This document shows, in pieces, positions 44,760 through 53,291 of a stretch of 64,000 bases of DNA; within the stretch, counting starts at the first letter, position 1, and every line of letters starts with the position of its first letter. The position numbers were made by a program, and so were the translations under genes. The notes under the pieces were generated by a model, which saw only the letters and a program-made list of their open reading frames with translations, was not told the DNA's origin and made no database searches. Source of the DNA: CALKJU01 sp046349355 (GTDB taxonomy: Bacteria > Pseudomonadota > Alphaproteobacteria > Geminicoccales > Geminicoccaceae); contig JAXMCM010000015.1 in NCBI GenBank assembly GCA_046349355.1, forward strand, positions 310,001-374,000, written 5' to 3'.

Positions 44760-45896
44760 ATGGCCGAGCTGCGCGTCGACGGCCTCGCCAAGACCTTCAA
44801 GGACGGCCACGCCGCCCTGGCGGGGATCAGCTTCGACGTGGCCGACCGCGAGGCCGTGTTCCTCCTGGGACCGTCGGGCGCCGGCAAGACGACGACGCTG
44901 CGCCTGGTCGCCGGCCTCGAGGTCGCCACCCGCGGGCGGGTGCTGATCGGCGGGCGCGAGGTGACGGAGACCACGCCGCGCGAGCGCAACCTCGCCATGG
45001 TCTACGACAAGCACTCGCTGTTCCCGCACATGTCGATCTTCGAGAATCTCGCCTACCCCTTGCGCATCCGGAAGATGCCCGAGGCGGCGATGAAGGCGCG
45101 CATCGCCGAGGTCGCCGAGACCCTGCAGATCGCCGGGCTGATGGACCGCCGCCCGTCGCAGCTCTCGGGCGGGCAGCAGCAGCGCGTCGCGATCGGCCGG
45201 GCGCTGGTGCGCGATGCCGACGGCTACCTGCTGGACGAGCCGATCTCGCATCTCGACGCGCAGCTGCGGGCGCGGATGCGGGTCGAGTTCAAGCGCCTGC
45301 AGCGCGAGTTCCGCGCGACCATGCTCTACGTCAGCCACGACCAGCTCGAGGCCATGACGATGGCCGACCGGATCGTGCTGATCAACAAGGGCACGATCGA
45401 GCAGATCGCGGCGCCGCAGACGATGTTCGACCGGCCGGCGACGCGGTTCGCCGCGACCTTCATCGGCGAGCCGGTGATGAACACGCTGCCGGCCCGCCTC
45501 GGCCGCTCGGGCGACCGGCCCTTCCTGACGGTGGGAACGACCCGCATCCCGGTCGACGCCGACTGGATCGCCGCGGGCGCGCCCTTGCCCGACGAGGTGG
45601 TCGTCGGCCTGCGCCCGCAGCAGCTGGCGCTGTCGCCGCCGGACGAGACGGCACCGGGTCGCGTCGAGGGCACCGTCTTCGCCGTCGAGACCCTGGGCAG
45701 CCGCGTCATCTTCGACATCGACGCGGCCGGCAACCTGGTCCGGGTCATGACCTCGGTCGATGCCGCGCGCGGCTTTCCCGAGACCATCGGCGCGCCGATC
45801 GCGTTCCGCGCCGATGCCGCCTTCATCTACCTGTTCGACCCTGCGTCCGGCCGCACGCTGCGGCAGGCACGGTTCACCGAACGGCCCCCGGCCTGA
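44760..45896 (+). CDS. ABC importer ATP-binding protein, first of two (MalK-type)
   Basis: 378 aa. Walker A GPSGAGKT (37-44), Q-loop region replaced by VYDKHSLFPHM (aspartate where glutamine is usual), signature LSGGQQQR, Walker B YLLDEPISHLD, H-loop SHDQLEAMTMA, then a C-terminal TOBE regulatory region ending IYLFDPASGRTL. No ribosome site is evident at the ATG. It starts the importer operon behind the RpiR operator pair. The partner ATPase at 49333 has the opposite pattern of intact motifs. Confidence 0.92.
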   Translation: MAELRVDGLAKTFKDGHAALAGISFDVADREAVFLLGPSGAGKTTTLRLVAGLEVATRGRVLIGGREVTETTPRERNLAMVYDKHSLFPHMSIFENLAYPLRIRKMPEAAMKARIAEVAETLQIAGLMDRRPSQLSGGQQQRVAIGRALVRDADGYLLDEPISHLDAQLRARMRVEFKRLQREFRATMLYVSHDQLEAMTMADRIVLINKGTIEQIAAPQTMFDRPATRFAATFIGEPVMNTLPARLGRSGDRPFLTVGTTRIPVDADWIAAGAPLPDEVVVGLRPQQLALSPPDETAPGRVEGTVFAVETLGSRVIFDIDAAGNLVRVMTSVDAARGFPETIGAPIAFRADAAFIYLFDPASGRTLRQARFTERPPA

Positions 45897-45955
45897 GCCT
45901 TCCGCGTCCGCGAGGGCGCGGAACAACGACCCGACAACCAGCAGAGGAGGAGTCG

Positions 45956-47383
45956 ATGAATCTGATCGGTCTGGGGAGGGCAACGGCGCTCGCCGCCGCC
46001 ATGCTCCCGCTCGGTGCGCCCGCCGTCATGGCGCAGAGCGCGGCCCAGAAGGCGCTGGCCGGGGCGGAGATCCGCTTCCTGCAGCCGTCGATGCCGCAGT
46101 TCGCGGCCCTGGGCAAGTTCATCCCCGAGTTCGAGCAGAAGTACGGCATCAAGGTCACCGTCGACGAGGTGCCGTTCGACCAGTACCGGCAGAAGTCGCT
46201 GGTCGAGATGCAGCAGGGCACCGGCTCCTACGACATCTACGCCGTCGACGTGATGTGGCTGGCCGAGTACGCCGCCGCCGGCTTCCTCGATCCGCTGATG
46301 CCCTACGTCAAGAATGCCGACCTTACCGACGCGGGCTACGACATCGACGACTTCCTGCCGCGCGTGATCTCGGGCACCGGCGTCTACAACGACACGCTCT
46401 ACACCATCCCGCTCGGCGCCGGCCCGGTCGGCACGACCTTCCGCGCCGACGTGGCGGAAGCGGCGGGCTTCAAGCTGCCGGAGCGATTCTCGCCCGAGTT
46501 CAACGCCCAGTACATGTTCGACGCGGCCAAGAAGGTGCACAAGCCCGAGTCCGGGATGATCGGCTTTGCCAACATTCCCGGCCGCTGGTTCTGGGGCGTG
46601 ACCTGGCTGCCCTACCTCTATGCCTTCCAGACGCCGGAGACCAAGGGCAACGAGTACCTGGCCGAGGACTGGAAGGTCACGATCAACAACAAGCACACCG
46701 TTGACTCGATCGACTACTTCGTCAGCCTCAAGGAGTTCATGCCTGCCGACAGCGCCAACTGGGGCATCGGCGAGGCCACCGCGGTCTACCAGGCCGGGGG
46801 CGCCTTCGGGACCTGGAACTACCAGGACTTCATCAAGGGCTTCTTCGAGGATCCTGCGACCCAGCCGAAGATCGCCGGCAAGAACGTGCACCTGCACACC
46901 CCGGCCGGCCCGCACGGCGTGATCGATCCCTGGTTCGGCGCCTGGTCGTTCGGCCTGTCCAAGGACTCCAAGAGCAAGGACGCCGCCTGGGTGTTCATCC
47001 AGTGGATGACCTCCAAGGAGATCCAGGAGCGCGCCACCGAGTTCGGCGCCGGCCCGTCGCGGCACTCGACCTACAAGTCGGAGACCCTGGCCAAGCACCA
47101 GCCGTGGTGGATCCCGGTCTACGAGTTCATGCTGAAGGAGACCAACCCGGACGAGCGCGTGCGCATCCCGGAGTGGGCCGAGATCTCCGACATCATGGGC
47201 CAGGAAGGCAGCCGCGTCTGGATCGGCGAGATCGATTCGGCGACGGCGGCGGCGAACATGGAAAAGGCCATGACCGAGGCCATGAAGCGCGGCGGCTACT
47301 ACATCCCCGGCCGCAACGACCTGCCGCCCCAGCACTGGCGCGACCTGACCTACTACGACCGCATGCCGTCGCAGTGGAACTGA
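45956..47383 (+). CDS. ABC importer periplasmic substrate-binding protein (family 1)
   Basis: 475 aa. The signal peptide ends near residue 26 (APAVMA-QS). The mature protein is a two-lobe family-1 binder: IRFLQPSMPQFAALGKFIPEFEQKYGIKV, DIYAVDVMWLAEYAAAGFLDPL, and the GPHGVIDPWFGAWSFGLSKDS cluster of aromatic residues typical of sugar or polyol ligands. AGGAGGAG gives a very strong ribosome site. A 9-bp hairpin follows its stop, fitting high expression relative to the permeases. Confidence 0.92.
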   Translation: MNLIGLGRATALAAAMLPLGAPAVMAQSAAQKALAGAEIRFLQPSMPQFAALGKFIPEFEQKYGIKVTVDEVPFDQYRQKSLVEMQQGTGSYDIYAVDVMWLAEYAAAGFLDPLMPYVKNADLTDAGYDIDDFLPRVISGTGVYNDTLYTIPLGAGPVGTTFRADVAEAAGFKLPERFSPEFNAQYMFDAAKKVHKPESGMIGFANIPGRWFWGVTWLPYLYAFQTPETKGNEYLAEDWKVTINNKHTVDSIDYFVSLKEFMPADSANWGIGEATAVYQAGGAFGTWNYQDFIKGFFEDPATQPKIAGKNVHLHTPAGPHGVIDPWFGAWSFGLSKDSKSKDAAWVFIQWMTSKEIQERATEFGAGPSRHSTYKSETLAKHQPWWIPVYEFMLKETNPDERVRIPEWAEISDIMGQEGSRVWIGEIDSATAAANMEKAMTEAMKRGGYYIPGRNDLPPQHWRDLTYYDRMPSQWN

Positions 47384-47390
47384 GCTGAGC

Positions 47391-47412
47391 CCGGCCTCCG
47401 CGAGGAGGCCGG
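47391..47412 (+). terminator. Intercistronic hairpin after the binding-protein gene
   Basis: CCGGCCTCC-gcga-GGAGGCCGG, a perfect 9-bp stem with GCGA loop, 7 bp after the binding-protein stop. It is followed by TCTCCCCC, not a T-run. Such hairpins often protect the binding-protein mRNA or partly terminate, giving more binder than permease. Confidence 0.65.
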
Positions 47413-47491
47413 TCTCCCCCGGGGTCGTCCGCTCCCGCGGCCCCGGGGATGCGACCGGGGAGCCGGCAACCGCCACAGGGAGGGGCAGGCC

Positions 47492-48448
47492 ATGATCACC
47501 GCCGAGACATTGCCGCTCGCGCCGCCGCGCCGCCGCAGCCTGGCCGAGCGGTTCGGGCCGTCGAACCGGGCGCTGTTCCCCTGGATCCTGATGGCGCCGA
47601 CGCTGATCGTGCTGTTCGGGCTCGGGATCTACCCCTTCCTCTACGCGCTGTGGATCGCCGGGCAGAACGTCATCCTGTCCAAGCCGTTCATCCCGCGCTT
47701 CTTCGTCGGGCTGTACCAGTACCAGTCGGTCATCCAGGACCCCGAGTTCTGGCTCGCCTTCCGCAACACGATCTGGTTCACCGTCCAGGCCGTGTTCATC
47801 GAGTTCTGGCTCGGCCTCGGCCTCGCCCTGCTGTTCCAGCGGCAGCTGCGCGGCACCTCGGTGATGCAGCTGCTGATCCTGATCCCGATGATCCTGCCGC
47901 CGCTCGTGGCGGCGCTGATCTGGCGCTACATGTTCTATCCGGGCGCCGGGCTCGTCACCTACTACTCGTCGGCCATCACGGGCCTGTTCGGCTTCGGCGA
48001 GATCGCCTTCCTGTCGGACCCGGCGATCGCCTTCCAGACGCTGATCTTCGTCGACGTCTGGGAGTGGACGCCGTTCATGTTCCTGATGATGGCGGCCGGC
48101 CTCGCCTCGATCCCGCGCCAGCCCTACGAGGCCGCCGAGATCGACGGCGCCGGCGCCTGGCGGGTGTTCTGGACGATCACCATGCCGCTGCTGCGGCCGG
48201 CGATCCTCATCGCCGTGGTCATCCGCACGATGGACGCCTTCCGCACCTACGAGCTCATCGTGATCATGACCCGCGGCGGGCCGGGCAACGCCACGACCAC
48301 GCTCAACGTCTACCTGACCAAGACCGGGCTCGAGTTCTTCGACGCCTCGAAGGCGGCGGCGATCTCGCTGATCATGATGATGATCATCATCGTCATGAGC
48401 TTCGTCTTCATCCGCGTCTTCCGCTCGCGCACCGAAGCGGCCGAGTGA
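47492..48448 (+). CDS. ABC importer permease 1 (MalF/UgpA type)
   Basis: 318 aa with six membrane segments (from FPWILMAPTLIVLFGLGIYPFLY). The cytoplasmic coupling loop EAAEIDGAGAWRVFWTITMPLLRPAI carries the EAA motif, and NATTTLNVYLTKTGLEFF is the usual post-loop segment. GGGAGGGG precedes the ATG. Pairs with permease 2. Confidence 0.92.
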   Translation: MITAETLPLAPPRRRSLAERFGPSNRALFPWILMAPTLIVLFGLGIYPFLYALWIAGQNVILSKPFIPRFFVGLYQYQSVIQDPEFWLAFRNTIWFTVQAVFIEFWLGLGLALLFQRQLRGTSVMQLLILIPMILPPLVAALIWRYMFYPGAGLVTYYSSAITGLFGFGEIAFLSDPAIAFQTLIFVDVWEWTPFMFLMMAAGLASIPRQPYEAAEIDGAGAWRVFWTITMPLLRPAILIAVVIRTMDAFRTYELIVIMTRGGPGNATTTLNVYLTKTGLEFFDASKAAAISLIMMMIIIVMSFVFIRVFRSRTEAAE

Positions 48449-48459
48449 GGCAGCACGCC

Positions 48460-49317
48460 ATGGCAGCGATCGACACCCGCATCACCTCGCCGGCGGCCCC
48501 GCCCGAGCCGCGCAACTGGTGGGCCTACCTCATCATCGTCTTCGTCTGCGTCCTCAACTTCCTGCCCTACCTCTGGGTGGTGATGACCGGCTTCATGGAC
48601 AAGGCCGCGGCATCCTCGCCCGAGCCGCAGTGGCTGTTCACCCCGACGCTGGAGGCGTTCCGCTACCTGATCGTCGAGAAGGGCATCATGAAGAACTTCA
48701 TGAACAGCCTGATCGTGGCCGTGGCCTCGACCTTCTTCTCGGTGACGATCGGCATGTTCTGCGCCTACGCGATCGCCCGCTACGACTTCGCCGGGCGCGA
48801 CGACGTCAGCTTCTGGGTGCTGACCAACCGGATGATGCCGCCGGTGGCGATCCTCATCCCGATCTTCGTCACCTTCCAGACGCTCAAGCTGCTCGACACC
48901 CTGCCCGGCCTGATCATCCTCTACACGGCCATGCAGCTGCCCTTCGTGGTGTGGATGCTCACCGGATACTTCCGCGACATTCCCCGCCGCTACGAGGAGT
49001 CGGCCATGGTCGATGGCGACACCTGGTTCCAGGCGTTCCGCAAGGTGACCCTGCCGCTGATGCGGCCGTCGATCACCGCCACCGCGATCTTCGTGATGAT
49101 CCTGTCGTGGAACGAGTTCGCCTTCGCCACCTTCCTGACCTCGACCCAGGCCAAGACCATGCCGCCGGCGATCATGGCCTACTCGATCGGCGCCAACGTC
49201 GAGTGGAACGTGCTGGGCGCTGCCGTGGTGCTGATCACGGCCCCGCTGATCCTCTTCGTGCTGGTCATGCAGCGCCACCTGATCAGCGGCCTGAGCCAGG
49301 GCGTGGTGCGGCGATGA
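48460..49317 (+). CDS. ABC importer permease 2 (MalG/UgpE type)
   Basis: 285 aa with six membrane segments beginning WWAYLIIVFVCVLNFLPYLWVVM. Coupling loop ESAMVDGDTWFQAFRKVTLPLMRP holds the EAA-type motif; SWNEFAFATFLT is typical. Lies 11 bp after permease 1 and 15 bp before the second ATPase gene. Confidence 0.92.
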   Translation: MAAIDTRITSPAAPPEPRNWWAYLIIVFVCVLNFLPYLWVVMTGFMDKAAASSPEPQWLFTPTLEAFRYLIVEKGIMKNFMNSLIVAVASTFFSVTIGMFCAYAIARYDFAGRDDVSFWVLTNRMMPPVAILIPIFVTFQTLKLLDTLPGLIILYTAMQLPFVVWMLTGYFRDIPRRYEESAMVDGDTWFQAFRKVTLPLMRPSITATAIFVMILSWNEFAFATFLTSTQAKTMPPAIMAYSIGANVEWNVLGAAVVLITAPLILFVLVMQRHLISGLSQGVVRR

Positions 49318-49332
49318 GCGGGGAGCGCAGCC

Positions 49333-50469
49333 ATGGCTGACCTGCAGATCGCCGGCCTGCAGAAGAGGTTCGGCAGCTTCGCGGCGGTCAACGCCGTCGA
49401 CATGACCGTCGCCGACGGCGAGTTCGTCTTCCTCCTCGGCCCTTCGGGCTGCGGCAAGACGACGATGCTGCGGATGATCGCCGGGCTGGAGATGCCGACC
49501 GCCGGCCGCATCGAGATCGGCGGGCGCAACGTCACCTTCCTGCGCCCGCGCCACCGCAACGTCGGCATGGTCTTCCAGGACTACGGCCTCTACCGGCACA
49601 TGACCGTGTTCGGGAACATCGCCTACCCGCTGCAGGTCCGCCGGATGGACCGCGGCACCATCGCCGGGAAGGTCGGCGCCGTCGCCCGGACCATGCAGAT
49701 CGAGGCGGTGCTGCAGCGCAAGCCCGACCAGCTGTCGGCCGGCCAGCTGCAGCGCGTCGCCATCGCCCGGATGCTGGTCCGGGACGCCGACATCTTCCTG
49801 ATGGACGAGCCGATGTCGCACCTCGACGCGCAGCTGCGCGGGCAGATGCGCTCGGAGCTGAAGCACATCCAGAAGTCGATCGGCACGACGACGATCTTCG
49901 TCACGCACGACCAGCTCGAGGCGATGACGATGGCCGACCGGATCATCGTCATGAAGGACGGCGTCATGCAGCAGTTCGCCAGCCCGCGGGAGATCTTCGA
50001 GCGGCCGGCGACCGAGTTCGTGGCGACCTTCGTCGGCGAGCCGCAGATGAACGTGCTGGACTGCACGCTGCAGGCGGGCGACGGCGGCCCGGTCGCCGAC
50101 TGCGGCGCCTTCGCCGTGGCGCTCGATCCGACCTGGGCCGGCGCCAACGGCCTGCGCCCGGGGCAGCGGCTGCGGCTGGGCATCCGCCCCGAGCACATCG
50201 CGGTCGGTGCGTCTCCCGGCCCGGCGCTGCCGATCCCGGCCGAGCTCTACTCGTTCGAGCCGACCGGTGCCGAGAACCTCTACGTGCTGCGCGCCGGGGC
50301 CTGCGAGGTGACGACGCGAACCTCGACGACCGAGAGCGCGCATCTCGGCAAGAGCGAGGGCACGCAGCTGGCGATGCGCTTCGATCCGTCGTGGCTCTAC
50401 CTGTTCGATCCCGACAGCGGGCGCACGGTCGCCCAGGCTGCCGGCAGCCGGGCGGGCGCCCGGCCATGA
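49333..50469 (+). CDS. ABC importer ATP-binding protein, second of two
   Basis: 378 aa. Walker A GPSGCGKT (36-43), normal Q-loop VFQDYGLYRHM, Walker B IFLMDEPMSHLD and H-loop THDQLEAMTMA are present. The ABC signature is altered to LSAGQLQR (G to A at the key glycine). Together with the first ATPase (normal signature, altered Q-loop) this suggests an asymmetric heterodimer with one strong site. The C-terminal TOBE-like part ends YLFDPDSGRTV, as in the first ATPase. Overlaps the next small gene by ATGA. Confidence 0.92.
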   Translation: MADLQIAGLQKRFGSFAAVNAVDMTVADGEFVFLLGPSGCGKTTMLRMIAGLEMPTAGRIEIGGRNVTFLRPRHRNVGMVFQDYGLYRHMTVFGNIAYPLQVRRMDRGTIAGKVGAVARTMQIEAVLQRKPDQLSAGQLQRVAIARMLVRDADIFLMDEPMSHLDAQLRGQMRSELKHIQKSIGTTTIFVTHDQLEAMTMADRIIVMKDGVMQQFASPREIFERPATEFVATFVGEPQMNVLDCTLQAGDGGPVADCGAFAVALDPTWAGANGLRPGQRLRLGIRPEHIAVGASPGPALPIPAELYSFEPTGAENLYVLRAGACEVTTRTSTTESAHLGKSEGTQLAMRFDPSWLYLFDPDSGRTVAQAAGSRAGARP

Positions 50470-50708
50470 GGAACACCATCGTCCTGCTGGTGATCCTGGC
50501 CTTCCTGCTGGGCTCCTGCACGGCCATGGCGGGCAACCTCGACCACTGGCCGGCCATGCTGGTGGCCGTGGTGCTGATCATCGGCCTCAAGCTCTGGAAC
50601 GACCGCGCCCGGGTGCTGGGCTTCCCGATGGAGTTCCTGCTCTTCGCAACCGTGATCATGATCGTCTCGAACCTGACGCGGCTCTACGTCGTGCCGCTGC
50701 CGTTCTGA
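50466..50708 (+). CDS. Small membrane protein of the importer operon (80 aa)
   Basis: 80 aa with three hydrophobic segments: IVLLVILAFLLGSC, MLVAVVLIIGLKLW and FLLFATVIMIVSNLTRLYVV. An LLGSC sequence near residue 17 resembles a lipobox, but the later segments argue for a plain membrane protein. It is translationally coupled to the second ATPase and parallels the DUF2160 protein in the glycerol importer. I do not recognise a named family. A role as an accessory transporter subunit is inferred from position. Confidence 0.75.
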   Translation: MRNTIVLLVILAFLLGSCTAMAGNLDHWPAMLVAVVLIIGLKLWNDRARVLGFPMEFLLFATVIMIVSNLTRLYVVPLPF

Positions 50709-50711
50709 GCG

Positions 50712-51668
50712 ATGTCCGTTCCTGCGCTGCGTATCGCCGGGCTGACCAAGAGCTTTCGCGGCCGGCGGGTGGTGGACGGCGTCGAGATGACGGTCGAGCC
50801 CGGCCGGATCGTCGGCTTCCTCGGACCGAACGGGGCCGGCAAGACCAGCGTGCTGACCATGGTCATGGGGCTGCTCGCCCCCGACGCCGGCGAGATCGCG
50901 CTGTTCGGCGAGACGGGGGCGGCCCGGGCGCGGGCGGTGCGCCGCCGCGTCGGCTACCTGCAGGAGAAGCCCCGCCTCTATCCCGAGATGTCGGCCCGCG
51001 GCTACCTCGCCCTGTTCGCCAGGCTCTACGGGGTCGCGGCACCGGCCGCCCGCGTCGACGCCGTCCTCGACCGCGTCGGGCTCGCGGCCGCCGCCGACCG
51101 CCGGCTCGGCACCTTCTCGCGCGGCATGCAGCAGCGCGCCTGCCTTGCCCGGGTGATGCTGCACGCGCCCGACTTCCTGATCCTCGACGAGCCGACGCTC
51201 GGGCTCGATCCGCGCGGCGTCGCCGACATGCGCGACATCTTCCGGGGGATGCGCGCCGAGGGCACGACCATCCTGTTCTCGTCGCACCAGCTGGCCGAGA
51301 TCGAGCGGGTCTGCGACTCGGTGGTCTTCCTGTCGCGCGGCCGGGTCATCGCCGCCGGCTGCCCGGCGGACCTGCTGCCCAGGCCCGAGACGGCCGGGAT
51401 GCTGTCGGTCGAGCTCGACGAGCCGGTCGGCCCGGCCCTGCCTCGCCTGCGCGCCCTGCCCGACATTGCCGAGGTGCGCGAGACCGGCGCGCATCAGGTC
51501 GACCTGCTGCTGGCGCCCGGTGCCGCGGAGACCCGCACCCGGCGCGCCGAGGTGGCGCGGGCCCTGTTCGCGGCCCGGCTCACGCCCTTGTCGGTGCGCC
51601 AGGCCCAGCCCTCGCTGGAAGACCTGTTCCTCGCCCTGTCAGGGCCCCGTCCCGTCACTGGAGATTGA
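50712..51668 (+). CDS. ABC-2 type exporter ATP-binding protein
   Basis: 318 aa. Walker A GPNGAGKT, Q-loop GYLQEKPRLYPEM, signature FSRGMQQR, Walker B FLILDEPTLGLD, H-loop SSHQLAEI. The C-terminal 90 aa form the region typical of drug- or polysaccharide-type ABC-2 ATPases (CcmA group). Starts 3 bp after the small membrane gene, so may be co-transcribed with the importer, though the ABC type changes from import to export here. Its permease is encoded at 52461. Confidence 0.9.
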   Translation: MSVPALRIAGLTKSFRGRRVVDGVEMTVEPGRIVGFLGPNGAGKTSVLTMVMGLLAPDAGEIALFGETGAARARAVRRRVGYLQEKPRLYPEMSARGYLALFARLYGVAAPAARVDAVLDRVGLAAAADRRLGTFSRGMQQRACLARVMLHAPDFLILDEPTLGLDPRGVADMRDIFRGMRAEGTTILFSSHQLAEIERVCDSVVFLSRGRVIAAGCPADLLPRPETAGMLSVELDEPVGPALPRLRALPDIAEVRETGAHQVDLLLAPGAAETRTRRAEVARALFAARLTPLSVRQAQPSLEDLFLALSGPRPVTGD

Positions 51669-51672
51669 TGCC

Positions 51673-52461
51673 ATGGACCTCGGCTATCCCGGCAAGCGCT
51701 GCCTCGTCACCGCCTCGACCGGCGGGCTCGGCTTCGCCATCGCGCAGGCCATGGCGGCCGAGGGCGCCACGGTGGTGGTCAACGGCCGCTCGGCCCGGAA
51801 CGTGCGCGAGGCCGCCGCCCGCATCGCCGCGGCCGTGCCCGGCGCCAGGCTCGAAGAGGCCGTGGGCAACAGCGGCACCGCCGAGGGCTGCGCCGAGCTG
51901 ATCAGCGCCTGCCCCGAGGTCGACGTGCTCGTGGTCAACCTCGGCATCTACGAGGCCATGGACGTCTACACCGCCGGCGACGACCGCTGGTACGAGCTGA
52001 TCGAGGTCAACGTGATGTCGGGCGTCCGCCTCGCCCGGCACTACCTGCCGGGGATGCTCAAGCGCAACGCCGGGCGGGTGATCTTCATGGCCTCGGAGAG
52101 CGGCATCAATCCGGCCCCCGAGATGCCGGCCTACTCGGCGACCAAGACCATGCAGCTGGGCCTCGCCCGCAACCTCGCCGAGACCACCAAGGGAACCAAC
52201 GTCACCGTCAACGCCGTCCTGCCCGGGCCTTGCGCCACCGAGGGCGTCGCGACCCTGATCGCCGGGCTCTATCCTGGCGTGCCGACCGCCGAGGCGCAGC
52301 GCCGCTTCGTCGCCGAGAACCGGCCGACCTCGCTGATCCAGCGCCTGTCGCGGCCCGAGGAGGTGGCGGACTTCGTGACCTTCCTGGGCTCGGCGCGCAC
52401 CGGCATCGTCAACGGTGCCGCCCTGCGCATCGACGGCGGGCTGATCCGCACGGTCTGCTGA
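51673..52461 (+). CDS. Short-chain dehydrogenase/reductase between two ABC-2 genes
   Basis: 262 aa. VTASTGGLGFAIAQ cofactor loop, NGRSARN after strand 2 (NADP-like), catalytic serine in FMASESGI and Y-x3-K in AYSATKTM; ends ALRIDGGLIRTVC. It resembles the SDR at 41843 in length and in the TNVTVNAVLPGPCATEGV region. It begins 4 bp after the ABC-2 ATPase and its TGA overlaps the permease ATG, so it is built into the exporter operon. Substrate unknown. Confidence 0.87.
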   Translation: MDLGYPGKRCLVTASTGGLGFAIAQAMAAEGATVVVNGRSARNVREAAARIAAAVPGARLEEAVGNSGTAEGCAELISACPEVDVLVVNLGIYEAMDVYTAGDDRWYELIEVNVMSGVRLARHYLPGMLKRNAGRVIFMASESGINPAPEMPAYSATKTMQLGLARNLAETTKGTNVTVNAVLPGPCATEGVATLIAGLYPGVPTAEAQRRFVAENRPTSLIQRLSRPEEVADFVTFLGSARTGIVNGAALRIDGGLIRTVC

Positions 52462-53291
52462 TGCCGCCGTCGCCGCCCGGAACCATGGCCGTCGCCGCGA
52501 TCCTCGCCGGGCGCGAGGCCAGGGCGCGGCTGACCTCGCCGTGGTTCTGGGCGGTGGCCTCGGCCGTCTGCCTGCTCGCCTGGCTCTACGGTGCCGGGTT
52601 CGTCGCCGCCTTCGCGACGGAATCGGTGCTGGTCACCACCGACCCGCTGATGGCGCTGAACATCCTCGTGGTGGCCTTCCTCGGCCTGGTGCTGGGCCTG
52701 CGCCTCGCCGCCTCGATGGCCTGGGAGCGCGAGCACCGGACGCTCGAGGTGCTGCTCGTCGGGCCGGCCGGCTGGATCGCCATCGTCGCTGCCAAGTTCC
52801 TGGCCGAGCTCGCCGTCCTGGTGCTCCTCGTCGCCCTCTACGCGGCCTACCTGCTGGCGGCCCAGCCGCTGGGGGCCGGCGTGATCGGTGCTGGCGAGCT
52901 GGCCGGCCTCGGCGCCATGCCGCTGTTCGCGCTGCCGGTGATGGCGCTGGGCCTGCTGATCGGCGCCGGCCTCGCCACGGTGCGCGCCGCCGTGGTCGCG
53001 TTCCTCGTCCTCGTCGGCGTGCTGGCGGCCTTCGAGATCGCCCGCGGGCTGCTGGCCGCCCAGCCGGTCGAGCAGATGAGCCTGACCGGCCTCTACCTGC
53101 GCCATGCGCTGGATGTCGCGGCCCCGGCGGTGCACCTCGTCTCGGCCGCGGGCCAGCTCGCCCGCCCGGTCGAGGCGCTGCTGGCGCAGGCACCGCTGCA
53201 CGCCGCCGAGAGCGCCGCGGCGCTGGCGCTGACCCTGGTCACGCTGGCCGCCGCCATGGCCGTCGGCCGGGCACGCGGAGCGCTGGCATGA
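52461..53291 (+). CDS. ABC-2 type exporter permease
   Basis: 276 aa with six predicted membrane segments (FWAVASAVCLLAWLYGAGFV, LNILVVAFLGLVLGL, IAIVAAKFLAELAVLVLLVALYAAYLL, ALPVMALGLLIGAGLA, AAVVAFLVLVGVLAAFEIA, ALALTLVTLAAAMAV). The cytoplasmic WEREHRTLEVLLVGP is the conserved ABC-2 loop. It overlaps the SDR stop by TGATG and the next gene by ATGA. Cargo unknown. Confidence 0.85.
   Translation: MPPSPPGTMAVAAILAGREARARLTSPWFWAVASAVCLLAWLYGAGFVAAFATESVLVTTDPLMALNILVVAFLGLVLGLRLAASMAWEREHRTLEVLLVGPAGWIAIVAAKFLAELAVLVLLVALYAAYLLAAQPLGAGVIGAGELAGLGAMPLFALPVMALGLLIGAGLATVRAAVVAFLVLVGVLAAFEIARGLLAAQPVEQMSLTGLYLRHALDVAAPAVHLVSAAGQLARPVEALLAQAPLHAAESAAALALTLVTLAAAMAVGRARGALA

Noticed and set aside
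49333..50469. Second importer ATPase as a pseudogene because of LSAGQLQR
   Set aside because: All other ATPase motifs and the full length are intact. Degenerate signatures are normal in one member of asymmetric ATPase pairs, as in GlpT of this window.
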